Part shown: positions 44,355-55,889 of the stretch, piece by piece
Numbering within the stretch: position 1 is the stretch's first letter
Layout of the letters: every line of letters starts with the position of its first letter
Assembly: GCA_014529385.2 (NCBI GenBank)
Contig: CM043962.1
Location: 38,595,098-38,659,097, forward strand
Source of the DNA: Adiantum capillus-veneris
Taxonomy: Eukaryota > Streptophyta > Polypodiopsida > Polypodiales > Pteridaceae
Direction of reading: 5' to 3'
Length of the DNA stretch: 64,000 nucleotides
Position numbers and translations under genes: made by a program
The notes under the pieces: generated by a model
Told to the model about the DNA's origin: nothing
Seen by the model: the letters and a program-made list of their open reading frames with translations, nothing else
Databases searched by the model: none

Positions 44355-44603
44355 TTGGAGCACTCTTGTCGACCCTGCCAGTATAAGCCTGAAGAGCTTC
44401 CGGTCACAAGAATGTCATCAGAGCTTTCCGAAGGGACTTGGCCTCATCTCTTTGGCGTTCCCACTGTTCTTTTCTCAAATCCTGCAGGTAACAAGATGAT
44501 ATTCACTAATAAAAACAAGCTGTGCCATGTTGCTTGGCCTCCAAGTATTGTCAATGTACTGGGAAAGAGGGCTCTCATCGCCGTAACGGGGAGCAGGTCT
44601 TGA
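44355..44603 (+). pseudogene. Cytochrome P450 N-terminal exon fragment, opposite strand
   Basis: The plus strand encodes HLFGVPTVLFSNPAGNKMIF and TNKNKLCHVAWPPSIVNVLG, the B-helix/beta-1 region typical of CYP85-clan P450s (usual form FKTHLFG.PTV ... GNKF.FSNE.KLV...WP). It stops at TGA 44601-44603. The donor is unclear, perhaps AGCAG/GTCTTG. It faces away from the C-terminal exons on the minus strand, so the two cannot be spliced together. It is either a rearranged part of the same gene or a second P450. Confidence 0.75.
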
Positions 44604-44633
44604 AGATTTCCCCATACACAGAAACATGATTAC

Positions 44634-44766
44634 CAAAATTACCAAAATACCCCTCTAATTTGTGGAAATTCCCAAAATACCCCTCAAATTTCAAAAATTC
44701 CAAAAGTACCCCCATAATTTGTCATAAATTCCCAAAATGCCCTTCAAATTTTCCAAAATTCCCCCA
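44634..44766. repeat. About 30-bp degenerate minisatellite
   Basis: Repeats of CCAAAATACCCCTCAAATTT and variants, about four copies. Confidence 0.8.
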
Positions 44767-44769
44767 GTT

Positions 44770-47040
44770 GTGAGAGTAAATTTTCCTTATTTTTTTTGTA
44801 TCAACTTGCTTTGCACTACCTACTTAAAATGCAATCAAAAGGCCTTAGCCTAGGTGAACTTTAAAAAACAAGTGAAAGTGATAAAATCATTAGAATTTAG
44901 GTCGAGTTTAACTAGAATTATATAAATTGAAGCAGTGTTCGAAACTGTCTTTTTTATTGAGCGATTGAGTGTCCTCCTCGCAAAGAAGCAAACCAAAAAT
45001 ACTAGGAAATTTTTTGAAATTTGTAGGATATTTGAACTAAGTTTTGACATCGTTGCACAAGTTTTTTTTTCTCTCTACCATGGTTAGTTCATATATATGT
45101 GTGTGTGTGTGTGTGTGTGTATAAATAGATAAATAAATTTACATATATAATAAAAAGAACTCATCAACATATATTTTATATTTACTTATTTATATATATA
45201 TATTGTGTGTGTGTGTGTATGTAGAACTTAGTATAATTATGAAAGGTGAAGCTTCACTTTATCATTCTAAAAAATAGAATCCAAGAGAAGTCAAGCCATG
45301 TGAGGAAGTGAAATGAAAATAAATACTTCAAAACCAAAATAACATTTAAGGTAAGTCTCAATCATCACTGAAAACATTGAAAGTATGCCTAACCTAGCAC
45401 TTCTCTAAGGCTTCTTTTAAAAAGCCAAAAACCAAGTGATAAAATCACAAGGCCTGCCCATGATGATTGGCATAAGCCTCAACTTCCCAAAATAAAAAAA
45501 ATTAGTAATACCTTCATTAAATTAATCACTTCAAATTTCAAAACAATGTTTAAAGGCCAGATCCAAACTCCTCGAAGCAAAAAAGTTGACAATTAACATC
45601 CTATGAAATGCATCTTCTAAATCTCAAAAACATTAAAAGCCTTGAAATTATTATCTTCAAATTATGAAGAAAAATTCGTAGCTGAAGTTACATGTATAAC
45701 CCGCCACTAAACATCATTAGAAATAGTAAAGTCTTTGCAAGTCATTAGCACAACAAATGTATCGCATTCCACTCCTTTCTTCGTTCAACTATAAGACCAA
45801 AGAGTTTGCATCAGAAACCAGATTATTACTCTCGGTATGCATATCCCATTGCAAAGCTAACTAGCAAGTCTTCAAGCAGCAATCTCCTGCTCTCTATAAG
45901 CATTGCCCAATGAACAAAGGCACACAAGACCATTGAAACTTCCAAACCAAGGGGATGCTGCCTCACCAAACAAAAACCTTTTTTTGAACAGCAAGAACTT
46001 CTCACAAGCCATAATGGGTGTTGTAGTGACAACACGGAAGACACCTTATTGTGCTCATTAGAGCAACCAAATCCCTCTTATTGGGCTTCACAACTCTTGC
46101 AAGCTTTTCCTTGCAGGGAACTTTCTCCTTAGAGCACAAGCCCTTGCACAATCTTCCACAAAAGACAAGAATCACAAGTTGGGGCAAGTAGCTTGGGCAG
46201 TAGCTATCGGCTAGATTCCATAAGCTACCAATTATTGAGGCGATCAATATTGGCTTGAGTCACTACATTAATATGCTTGCAGACAACCACAATGATGTGG
46301 ACCTATGGCAAAGGGGCCAACCATGGTTCTCATTTTTCTTGGCTCCAAGCTGCAACTTTTTGAAGGTGTGAAATCTGTCTTCAACCTAAGTATGTACAGC
46401 CCTAATGAATAACATGGGTTCTGATCATGCAGGCATTAACGAGGCCTACCTAGCCACAAATGTATAAATCTATGTCTCACTGATGACGAACTAGTCAGGG
46501 CCAATAGGATGGTGCATTTATATGCAGCATTCTCTTTGAAAGCATATGGATTGGAGTAGTATGCTTCCTAGCAAAGGTAGCAAGGTCATTGGCATTGCCA
46601 TGCTAGTAATTGGTGTAGAGAAATTGTGAGCGGTGCAACCACTTCGGGTGCAGGCAGCAATGATAGAAGACCCTTGGCGCTCATTTGGAGATGGTGAAGC
46701 TCTCAACCATATTGGCTGCCACCCTAAATCTACTGACACTACAATATTGCATCACCTGGAATTTGTGGTAATAAGGACCAAAGAAGGGTTGAGCCCAATA
46801 CAAAGGTAGCATGACCCGCAACATAGGGTGTTTGTCCTCTTGGCTGCAAGGAGTTGTGCAGGCATTGCTTGCATGATGCCATGCTTTACCTTGCAAAGGA
46901 CCATGGAGCACACCGCTTGTTCGTTGTAGGCTCTCTTCCATGAGCACACATTGATCTCTTCTATATCCCTCCCTCTTCGCTTTGCACCTGCAATCTCTCT
47001 CTTACAAGCCATTACATGATGATTGGGGTTGTGGCACGCC
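44770..47040. other. No recognised gene; (TG)n tracts at 45098-45122 and 45203-45222
   Basis: The first half is AT-rich. The part 45800-47000 is less AT-rich and has overlapping minus-strand ORFs (e.g. 46947-46681, 46247-46002) but no motif I can name. It might be an old decayed gene. Confidence 0.45.
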
Positions 47041-47041
47041 C

Positions 47042-47740
<699 letters not shown>

Positions 47741-47912
47741 TAAGCTGCAAGCCAAAAAAAAAAAAAACTTTGCAAAACTCACAACTATGAGTGGATAGTA
47801 TTAAGAATAGAAATATACACCAACCCTCGAGCTCACACCGAGCCTTGAGGGTCAAAGGATTACAAGTTATCTGCTTGGCAAAGAAACCACTCTTACTCCT
47901 CGGCTTTACTTA

Positions 47913-48709
47913 TTACAAGATGTTATGTATTGTTCTAGACCAGTCCTCTGAGGCTTGTTTTCCTCCGATCAAGTGGATCATCACTCTGCTCTCTTGCATG
48001 ATTTCACAAAAGCTTGCCACAGCTAGATCCCCCTCAAACACGCGGAGGTTCCTTGCTTGCCAAATATGGTGCAAGAAGTAGTACCTGATTATTTGAGTGC
48101 AGACGAGAAGAGCAGGACTTCCCATCATGTTACTACCAAAGAATAGATCATTCTTGAAGAACTTAATTTGCCATGTCCTTTGAATCCACTTGCATATTTT
48201 CCCAACCATGCCCCTGATTGCCTGGCATCCCATGAAAAGGTGGGCTAGGTCTTTACTTGCTATTCTGCACCCCGAGCAACGATCGGACCCAATGCCCCTT
48301 TCTTGTATCTTTACGCCCGTCGGGGCAGAGCACCCCACATCACTTTCCACAGAAATATCTTCATATACTGAGGAAATTTTGGCTTCCAGATGTTCTCCAT
48401 GACTCCCTCCCACCGTTTTTCTGTCCAATGCCTCTTCCATAATTTGTTGAGGGGGCTACACCAATTAGCCTCATGCATTAATGCATGGTAAATGCCTTTA
48501 CAGTGTGGTTTCCAAAAGAGGCTACTCCCGGGCCATCTCCAAGCGTCCCATTCAAAGTTGCATTCACAAATTGGCATCACCACCTTATCAAGCTCTTTAA
48601 TCACCCTATAGACTAGTAAGATCTCAAAGCCATTCAATTGAAATTGGATGTCTAAAGAGTCAGCAGTTTTTAGCACTTCCTGTTGCCATCCCAGAATTGC
48701 TCTAGTCAA
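47913..48709 (-). pseudogene. LINE ORF2 C-terminus with zf-RVT-like domain
   Basis: MENIWKPKFPQYMKIFLWKV followed (in a shifted frame) by RCSGCRIASKDLAHLFMGCQ, the Cys-His spacing of the zinc-binding domain after plant L1 reverse transcriptase. It ends at TAG 47913. An upstream piece (LDIQFQLNGFEILLVYRVIK) belongs to the linker. Confidence 0.75.
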
Positions 48710-49001
48710 ACGAGCCCCTTATTATTCACCTTCTTGGCCATTTTATCCAGTAAGGGCTTTGCGGCGGCCCCAATATTTTAGAGAGCTAAGGGGACCATTG
48801 CAATATGAAGTTCTTAGAGTATCTGGTTACTTCCCCCATTCCAAAACCTTAGCAGCACTTTTGCACTTCCTCATCAGCTCCCCTGAGAGTCCACCAGATC
48901 TAAATAAGACCACTTCGGAGCGAGAAGTTTGTCATGCATCACAACCCCCTTCCACTTTCCCCCTTTCAATCCCAGTTTTGTTGCATCAAGCATTTCCTTG
49001 G

Positions 49002-49355
49002 TCATGATAGCCCAAGCTTGGTCTTGTTTAGCCAATGAGACCATAAATTTGGCACAAAGGGCCTCGGCTGAGTTACAGGGTTAAGAATGCCGAGCCCTCC
49101 TTGGTCTGTCGAGCGAGCAACTATCTCCCATCTAGCCCACTGCCATGGTCGGGAGGTTTGCGTGTTGTTCTTCCAAAGAAACCTTTTCACTGGTTTTAAG
49201 AATCCTTTCCAGTTACACTTAGCCATCTTGAGCACCTGAGTGAGGAAAGCAATATTCGGGATCATAAAAGCATTGATCACTCTAATCCGGCTTTGGAAGA
49301 GTAGGAGAACAAACTCCCACCTTCTCATTTTGGCGCTTATTTTCCAATGACCCAT
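49002..49355 (-). pseudogene. LINE ORF2 post-RT linker
   Basis: RIRVINAFMIPNIAFLTQVL, FLWKNNTQTSRPWQWARWEI and DQGGLGILNPVTQ are typical of the segment between reverse transcriptase and zf-RVT in plant L1 elements. Confidence 0.75.
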
Positions 49356-49435
49356 TGAAATATTTGACTGTGGGTTACGTCCACCCCTACGGGGGCTCCC
49401 AGGTGTCTAAATATACACCCTTTTGAGATAATCTC

Positions 49436-50330
49436 TCATGTCCAGACTGCAGGGTCAAAAGAGTCGTTCTCCGATAGGGAGATTATTCTTGACTTCTCTA
49501 TATTGCACTTGGATCCTGAGGCCACGGCAAATGTTTGCACAATCTCCATAGCTCTCCTGAAAACTTGAGGGCACGCCTTCAAGAATAGGAGCGAATCATC
49601 TGCGAACATTTTGGCCAGTAGCTGGTCGTTGTACGGCAATGCCAGACCTTGAATCTCTCCCCGCGCTGCACTGGCTTCGAGCATTGTAATGAGAGGATGC
49701 GACCCGATGGTGAGCAACAAGGGGGCAAGGGGACATCCTTGCTTAATAGACCTTTTAACCTTAAAAGATGCCACAATTCTGTCATTAAATAGAAGCTCTG
49801 ATTGGCTGCCACCGCCTAGTGTGCGTATTAGGCAACAAAGGCGAGGCCCAAAGCCCAGAGTTCCCATGACTTCTTCTATATAGGACCATTCTATCCTATC
49901 ATAGGCTTTGTCGAGGTCCAGCTGCAGCAAGATGCACTCTTGCTTGGAGAAGGATGCATACTCTATTCCTACCATTGCTGCCAAGATATTGTCATATATA
50001 GATCTCCTTTTAATGAACCCGTGTTCATGGGGAGAGATGATTCAACTCAAGAGGGGGGCAAGTCTGAGAGCTATCGCCTTGGCAATAATTTTGTATGCTA
50101 CTGACATCATCGTAATGGGACGCCAATGTTTAAGTTGAGAGCAGCAAATCTGTTTGGGGCAGGGCTTGATAAGCCCTCTCTTAACACTTGCATCCAACGA
50201 CTCTTCGGAAACAGCTAGATTGGCCATCCGTGTGATTGGACCCTTGAGATCGTCCCAAAATTCCTTGAAGAATTCAACCGTCAGTCCATCCCAGCCGGGG
50301 GACTTTTAAATGCCAAGAGCTTTAAGTGCT
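49436..50330 (-). pseudogene. LINE ORF2 reverse transcriptase
   Basis: The minus strand encodes SPGWDGLTVEFFKEFWDDLK (about 50310), KHWRPITMMSVAYKIIAKAI, LQLDLDKAYDRIEWSYIEEV, IKQGCPLAPLLL and the catalytic FADD at about 49607-49596. A stop at about 50041 splits the domain, and the GCPL motif is normal. In this family F/YADD is the active site. Confidence 0.9.
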
Positions 50331-51297
50331 GCTGATCATTCCTCCTCAGAGAAGGCCTTTTCCATGTGGTTGGCTTCCTCCTGGGGAACCTTCTTTTCAA
50401 CACTTCCAAGTAAAGATGCCCGGGCTTCTTCCACTTCCTGAGATTGGGTCTCTAGTTGGCCACTAATTTGGCTGAGATACTTGAGCATAAGTGCAGCCAT
50501 CCCATCTTGGTTTTGAATTGTACTCCCTTTCTCATTATCGAGCACTTGCACATGGCCTCGACTTTCCCTCACTTTCAGAGGCCTAAAAAAATGTGCTTGG
50601 TTAGAAGGCTCTGGTTGCAGGAAATTTTCCCTAAATAGAAACCTCGCCTTCTTGATTTCCTCTAGCTGTTCCTGGGCCAGGTGAGATTTAGCTTCAAGCC
50701 ATCGCTTGTGCTCATCTTCGGTGCCAGTTTGGCAGCCTTCCTAGAGGCTAATTGCGCTACCTCCTCTGTGAGATGTTTGATATGTGCCTCATTGGATTTT
50801 TTTACCCGAGGACCCGAAGTTTTGATAGCTTTTTGCACACTCCGAACAAATACATTTTAAGCACTAGGTTTATTCATCCCCACATCTTTCTTGAGCTTTT
50901 CCAACGCTTTCTTGGTGATGCTTCTGAAGAGAGGGTCTTTGAACAGGTGTGTCCCTGTAAAACAAGAAGCTTTTTCTCCCCTCTCGGGGATTGCCCCCCC
51001 CCCCCCCTTTTTTCTTTCTTGAGTTGTAAGTGTACTGGCATGTGATCGGAGAGGCTTTTTGTTGAGATTACCTTCATCTCTAAGTCAATGAGATCCAATC
51101 AGCTTGATGAGAGCAGTAGCATCTATCCAACTGGGAGGCAGTGCGGGCATACTAAAGGCTTGTGTAGGTGAATCCAGGCATGCTGTTCCATGGGCCCACT
51201 ACAAGTCAATCATAGCCCACTTCTCACATAAGCTCAGCCATTTAGACTTTTCTGAGCCAGCTAGTAGACTAACGGCGCCTGTTCTATCCTTGCTTTT
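50331..51297 (-). pseudogene. LINE ORF2 region between endonuclease and RT
   Basis: Frame-shifted pieces include LDSPTQAFSMPALPPSWIDA and MRESRGHVQVLDNEKGSTIQ. The latter corresponds to the spacer with N-xxG before the RT fingers. A poly-C run at 50995-51008 disrupts the frame. Confidence 0.7.
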
Positions 51298-51715
51298 CTA
51301 GACCATATTGAAATCTCCAGCCATCAGCCACTCCCCTTCCATCGGAGTATCCCTGAGCTGCATCCACAGTTTAGCTCTATCCTTTGCGTTGCAGGGACCG
51401 TAAACATTTACTATGGTGATAGATTGATTGTCCCATCTGATTCTAACACCAAGGACTCTTCCGGAGGGGTGGTTAAGAACCACCTTTGGCTCCAAATCTC
51501 TGTCAGTAATGAACAAGACACCACTGAAACCATCACTTCCTTCCCCATAAAAGATAAGTTTTTTTCCTACAGTCTGTTTTCTCTTGCACCGGGCATCCGA
51601 ATGGTGTTCTTGGATGGCCCAATAATTGACTGCCTTTCTTTCTTCACTTCCTCCCAGAAGAGAGTGCCCTTCTTCCGGGTTTTTAGTCCCTTCACATTCC
51701 AAGATTGAATGGAGA
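51298..51715 (-). pseudogene. LINE ORF2 endonuclease (EEP)
   Basis: It starts SWNVKGLK at about 51708. After a frameshift it runs through GFSGVLFITDRDLEPKVVLN, ITIVNVYGPCNAKDRAKLW and GEWLMAGDFNMV. The GDFN motif and VYGP are diagnostic of the AP-endonuclease-like domain. Confidence 0.85.
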
Positions 51716-51724
51716 GAGTATCCA

Positions 51725-53234
51725 TCATTGAGAAAGGGGGACAAATTCTTCTACCTCCAGGAACTCTTCACTAGAGTTCCCATTCACGTTGTCCTCTTCC
51801 ATTGGCTCCTTTTCTATTGGAACCTGCATGGTATCCAGCTTGGAAGTGAAAAGGTCCTCTTGATTCGTCTTCCCCAAAACTTCGAATATATTGTCATACA
51901 GGACATGAGGCTTTGGGGAATCCGGTGGGAGACCTATGATTTGTCCCAAGGTTCTAGCCTTTGCTTTGAACCGTTTACATGAAATATGAGATACTTGTTG
52001 CCAGCCCTCATCTTTTGACCTAATAGTTGGAGACATCACGATCTTCTGCATTACTGGGGTGGCCATTCTTTGTTGAGCGGTGGATGAAAAGCGGTAGCTT
52101 TGGGTGGTCTTGCCCTTACCCTGGTTTCCATGATCTTGTTTCTTCACATCTTTATTCAAGTTGATTTTATTTTACCCACCCTCTGCCTTGCCAAGATCTT
52201 CAGTAGGCTTCTTTGTTGGATCTACTGCATTCGTGCCACCCTGTGGGGTAACCTGTGATTTGCTTCCCTTCTGTATAGGCTTTAGCACCTCAGTAGGACA
52301 CGCCCTCGCATAATGCCCGAATTTTGTTTCATTTGAAGCATGCCCCGAAGAAGGTGTTAAAGTTAAGAGGAATGATCTTTAGCCCTGCCCCAACATTCAC
52401 CACCAAGTTCTTTGGTTGTGGCTTCCTCAGATCCCACCAGATACAGACCTTGTTTGCTGCTACCCTCGAGGCTCTGGAAGGTGGGATAAACAATGGATCA
52501 CCCAGCGAAGCTGCGAGGTCCTTCAAGTTCTTCGTAAGCCGTACTAGGAGGTTGCCAAGCTCCACCCATACTGGGTAGAGATCCTTGAATGCCTCGTTAG
52601 ATTCAAACAGAGGGTCCCAAGGGAGCACGCACACCGGCACACGATTGAAGCGCAGTGGGCTTTTCGCCAAAACCTTCTCAACCATTGCACTATCATTGAA
52701 CTGAACTGACACAAATCCTTTTGCTATATACTGGGTGAATATCACTCAGCCGTGTTGATTCAACACCAGTGGACTGCAAAGCCAATTACAGAGCTCAATT
52801 CTATTGGGAACTCTCCCCATAAACCCGAAGACCAGAGTGGAATTTGCAACCTCCGCAAGTTGTTTTTTCACTATGGTAGGGGGAACAAATACTGTAACGG
52901 CATCTTCCACCTCGACACGCTACTAGAGCGCCTTCTTAAGTGCTTGCAAAACTCTATCCCCTTTGGCCACTTCAACAGCATCCTCCAGCAACGCCGAATT
53001 CTCGCGCGACCTTTTGTGCAATGACAGCGCACCTAGGATTGCCGCTAGGTCTTTTTCCACCTGCGCGTTTCTTTGCTTCAGTTCCTCCTTACTCAGATTA
53101 GTAAGGGAGCTTTGACCGCTATCTTCGGCGCCCAGTTTCACAAGGTCGCCGGTCGGCTCGATAGCCTTGAGAGTGTCGGGTTGTTCTTTGCCTGACATTG
53201 CTTTGGCATAGGACGGCTTAGAGGAGCTCGCCAT
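51725..53234 (-). pseudogene. LINE ORF1 (DUF4283-like, zinc knuckle)
   Basis: The ATG at 53234 (MASSSKPSYAKAMSG) is followed by a charged N-terminus. After frame breaks comes the DUF4283-like region GFVSVQFNDSAMVEKVLAKS, NRVPVCVLPWDPLF, YPVWVELGNL and KVCIWWDLRKPQPKNLVVNV (52745-52329). A knuckle follows that has lost its spacing (CFK then GHYARACP near 52310). The C-terminal tail ends LEVEEFVPLSQ at 51725. Confidence 0.8.
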
Positions 53235-53294
53235 GGCGCGGTGACAAGCCTCACCGACACCAAGTTACACAAAGGGTTACAAAAAGATGATAAA

Positions 53295-53540
53295 CTCGGA
53301 TAATAATCAGCAAAGATAATATTCACTCGGATAATAATCACCAAAGATAATAATCACTCGGATAATAATCACCATAGCTAATGAAAGGCAAAAAGGCTTT
53401 AAAGAGAAAATAATCGCTCCCTCAAGCAAGTATAGGCTTTTCCTTCTTAGACAATAATAGCAAGTCTCCTTAGACAATAATCGGGCTTAAGATTAGACAA
53501 TAATCACCATTCCTCCTTAGACAATAATCGCACTTTAGAT
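53295..53540. repeat. ATAATAATCACC / AGACAATAATCG repeats in the LINE 5' region
   Basis: Three tandem copies of about 28 bp (ACTCGGATAATAATCACCAA) at 53295-53372, then four copies of TTAGACAATAATCG at 53448-53530. These could be 5' UTR monomers. Confidence 0.8.
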
Positions 53541-53865
53541 GACATTGGAGCTTCACACAAAAAACAATAGGATTCAATGCGCCTAAGATGGGACGCAGGC
53601 CTTGCACAAACCTCAGACAGAGCGAGCAAAAGGGTTCCAAGCTAGGTCTCAGACCCAGGCGAGGAAGCCTCCAACTCCCGATGCAAGCCTCCCACACACT
53701 GGGCTTGCAAGTCTCGTACAGCAGCTCACGAAGGTGGCCACGCCCTTCCTTGCTAATCTCCTCAAGACAAACCCGCGCTCACCTTAGGAATTTATAGCTC
53801 AGAACCTACGCTCACCTTCAACAGACAAACCCACGCTCACCTTAGGAACCCATAGCTGAGTCGCT

Positions 53866-54029
53866 GCAAGCCAAATCTTCTTGTCAAAGGTTTAAAATTG
53901 GAGAGAAAAGACAAGGCTTAAAGTTGAAGAATACAAAATTAGTTTAATTAATTTTCTTCCATGCACTAGAAATTGGGGTTGAGGGAAATGGAAGCTACAC
54001 ATGGGGAAGAGAGTCCACGACATGGAGTT
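53866..54029. other. No gene seen
   Basis: Short AT-rich stretch between the LINE and the LTR-like repeat. Confidence 0.5.
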
Positions 54030-55117
54030 GGAAAAACTAGAAGAAGTTCACATTTGACTATGCACTTTTAGAGACTCCCAAAAAGTGTAATGGAAATGGA
54101 CTATAAACATTGAGAATAGTGGAATTAAGAAAAGTGTAGTCAGCATGTTTGTGAGAATAATTTAAGAAAATAGAGGGTGAACTTGATTAGAGGTAGGAAC
54201 ATAACCATTATACTTAATTAACTTAGCATGAATAATACTTTGCAAGAGAGAGAATTAGAGAACTCGAGAATAGTTGAGGACCGGATTTATGTGGAGCCGG
54301 TCCCCCCTCCAAAAGGATTTTGTATTATAATTTCTCCATAAAGAGAGACTTGGTACAATACAATCTTTGTGTTCCTTGAGACCTTGATGGTGCGATGAAT
54401 ATAGAGATCTTCATGGACCACAATTATGCCCGTAAATTAGCTAAATGAAAGCATTAACTTGTCCCCAGCCTCAGTCCCAAGACCTCAAACACCTTCAAAG
54501 GTGGAGAGAGCTAACAGGGAATGAGGGTAGAAAAGAGGAAGAAAAAGTATTCTTACGAGAAAGAAATAGTGTCCTCTCATACCATTACTCATAGATCTTA
54601 GCATAGCATAGTAGCATGGTAATGGAGATGAAGAAGATGGCTAGTATAGCATTGAAGCATGGCTCTTGGTTGGATTTGCATTCCATAGACAAGAGTGTTG
54701 GTGTAGGCTCTCAACTTCTCAAGCTTGGAGAAGGAGATGGAGTTCTTGCACTTTCAGAAAGTGAGAATGAGAGCATGTGAGTGTGTGTGTGAGAGAGAGT
54801 ATACCCCCCCAAGCACACCCCCAGCTTGCTTTGGTAGACCCCTCCTTGTAGCTCATCCTTGAATTTAATTGGACCCCTGTAAGCCTAGCCAATCACATGC
54901 ATAGTGCATATCAAGCATCCATGGTAGCATTTGGACAAGTTTCCTCCTTTCCCCTTTGAGAGAGAGGGCTTTAAAAATGCTTTAAACAATCAATTAAATA
55001 AGCGAAATTCTCATTGGACCACTTTAGACGTCAACCAATAGGCTTTAGTCACCTTATGAGGGCAACATGGGGAGGAACTTGACATGTGTCCTTGTCCCCT
55101 CTTTAGACTTGGCTTGC

Positions 55118-55165
<48 letters not shown>

Positions 55166-55400
55166 CTCTCATGCCTCTACTTGTAGGGCTAGGCCCCCTT
55201 GTGTAGGGATATGATTGACTTTTTGGAACACCTTAAGCCCCTCAAGCACCTTAGTCATAAAGCACCTTAGTCATCAAGCACCTCAAGCACCTTAGTCATC
55301 AAGCACGACAAGCACCTCAAGTTTGGGCAAGGTTCCCACCTCAAGGTCAACCCCTGCTTGATTAAGATCTTAGGTCTAAGGACTTCTAACACTAGCCTTT
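54030..55400 (-). repeat. LTR-like dispersed repeat, copy B (minus)
   Basis: Reverse-complement homologue of 7489-8830. Landmarks are TGGAGCCGGTCCCCCCTCC at about 54290, CCCAAGACCTCAAACACCTT near 54477 and GGTTGGATTTGCATTCC near 54671. The portion 54761-54912 is also found at 42003-42140. It includes a (GA)n at 55119-55161 and a short AAGCACCTTAGTCATC minisatellite at 55236-55323. Confidence 0.65.
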
Positions 55401-55889
55401 GGAGGTCTTTAATGAAGCTAACCCTAAGGGTTTTTAAGCTCCATTAGCTGGCATTGCTCTTTGCTAGACCATCTTCCATTTGGACCCATTGCCTTTGGTC
55501 CCGTGCTGATAAATCTAAAAGCACATGTCTATATTCTAACTCTTGTTCCCGTTTATTCTCCCATATTAAATGATCCATTAGGAGAAAGTTGGACTCACTT
55601 TGGGCCTTGTAAGAAGTGAAACGTCAACTTAGAGAGAGAAAATCAAAATGTTAAATTGTGCATTGATACTTTGCTGCGCAACAAAAAGCCAAAATGACAT
55701 TCTTTGGTAGGTAGCCGCCGTCTTTATCATTCTTATCCTTCGTTCTTTTGTCAAGAATCCAAGTAACCGTATGACTAATGATTTGAAATGCCAACTTACA
55801 AGTGTTCCCTCCAGAAACATAAGCCACACGAACTCTATCAACTCTAAACTTGAGAATATGGCCTTCCCTCCCAAAACCTGAGATATTTC
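55401..55889. other. No recognised gene; minus-strand ORF 55874-55640
   Basis: A minus-strand frame encodes FRVDRVRVAYVSGGNTCKLA and WILDKRTKDKNDKDGGYLPK up to a stop near 55655. I do not recognise it. It lies head-to-head with the plus-strand region starting at 55890. Confidence 0.35.

Larger units (their letters stand above)
47758..53852 (-). mobile_element. L1-type LINE, near full length, decayed
   Basis: In minus-strand order: a repeat-rich 5' region (53.85-53.24 kb), ORF1 with a DUF4283-like domain and damaged zinc knuckle, then ORF2 with endonuclease, reverse transcriptase and a C-terminal zf-RVT-like domain. The 13-mer GCTGCAAGCCAAA occurs at 47745-47757 and 53853-53865, just outside both ends, and is a candidate target-site duplication. 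All ORFs are broken by stops and frameshifts. The domain order is that of plant L1 elements. Confidence 0.85.

Noticed and set aside
45800-47000. Possible PPR or other host gene remnant on the minus strand
   Set aside because: Several overlapping ORFs exist, but no repeat period or conserved motif could be verified.
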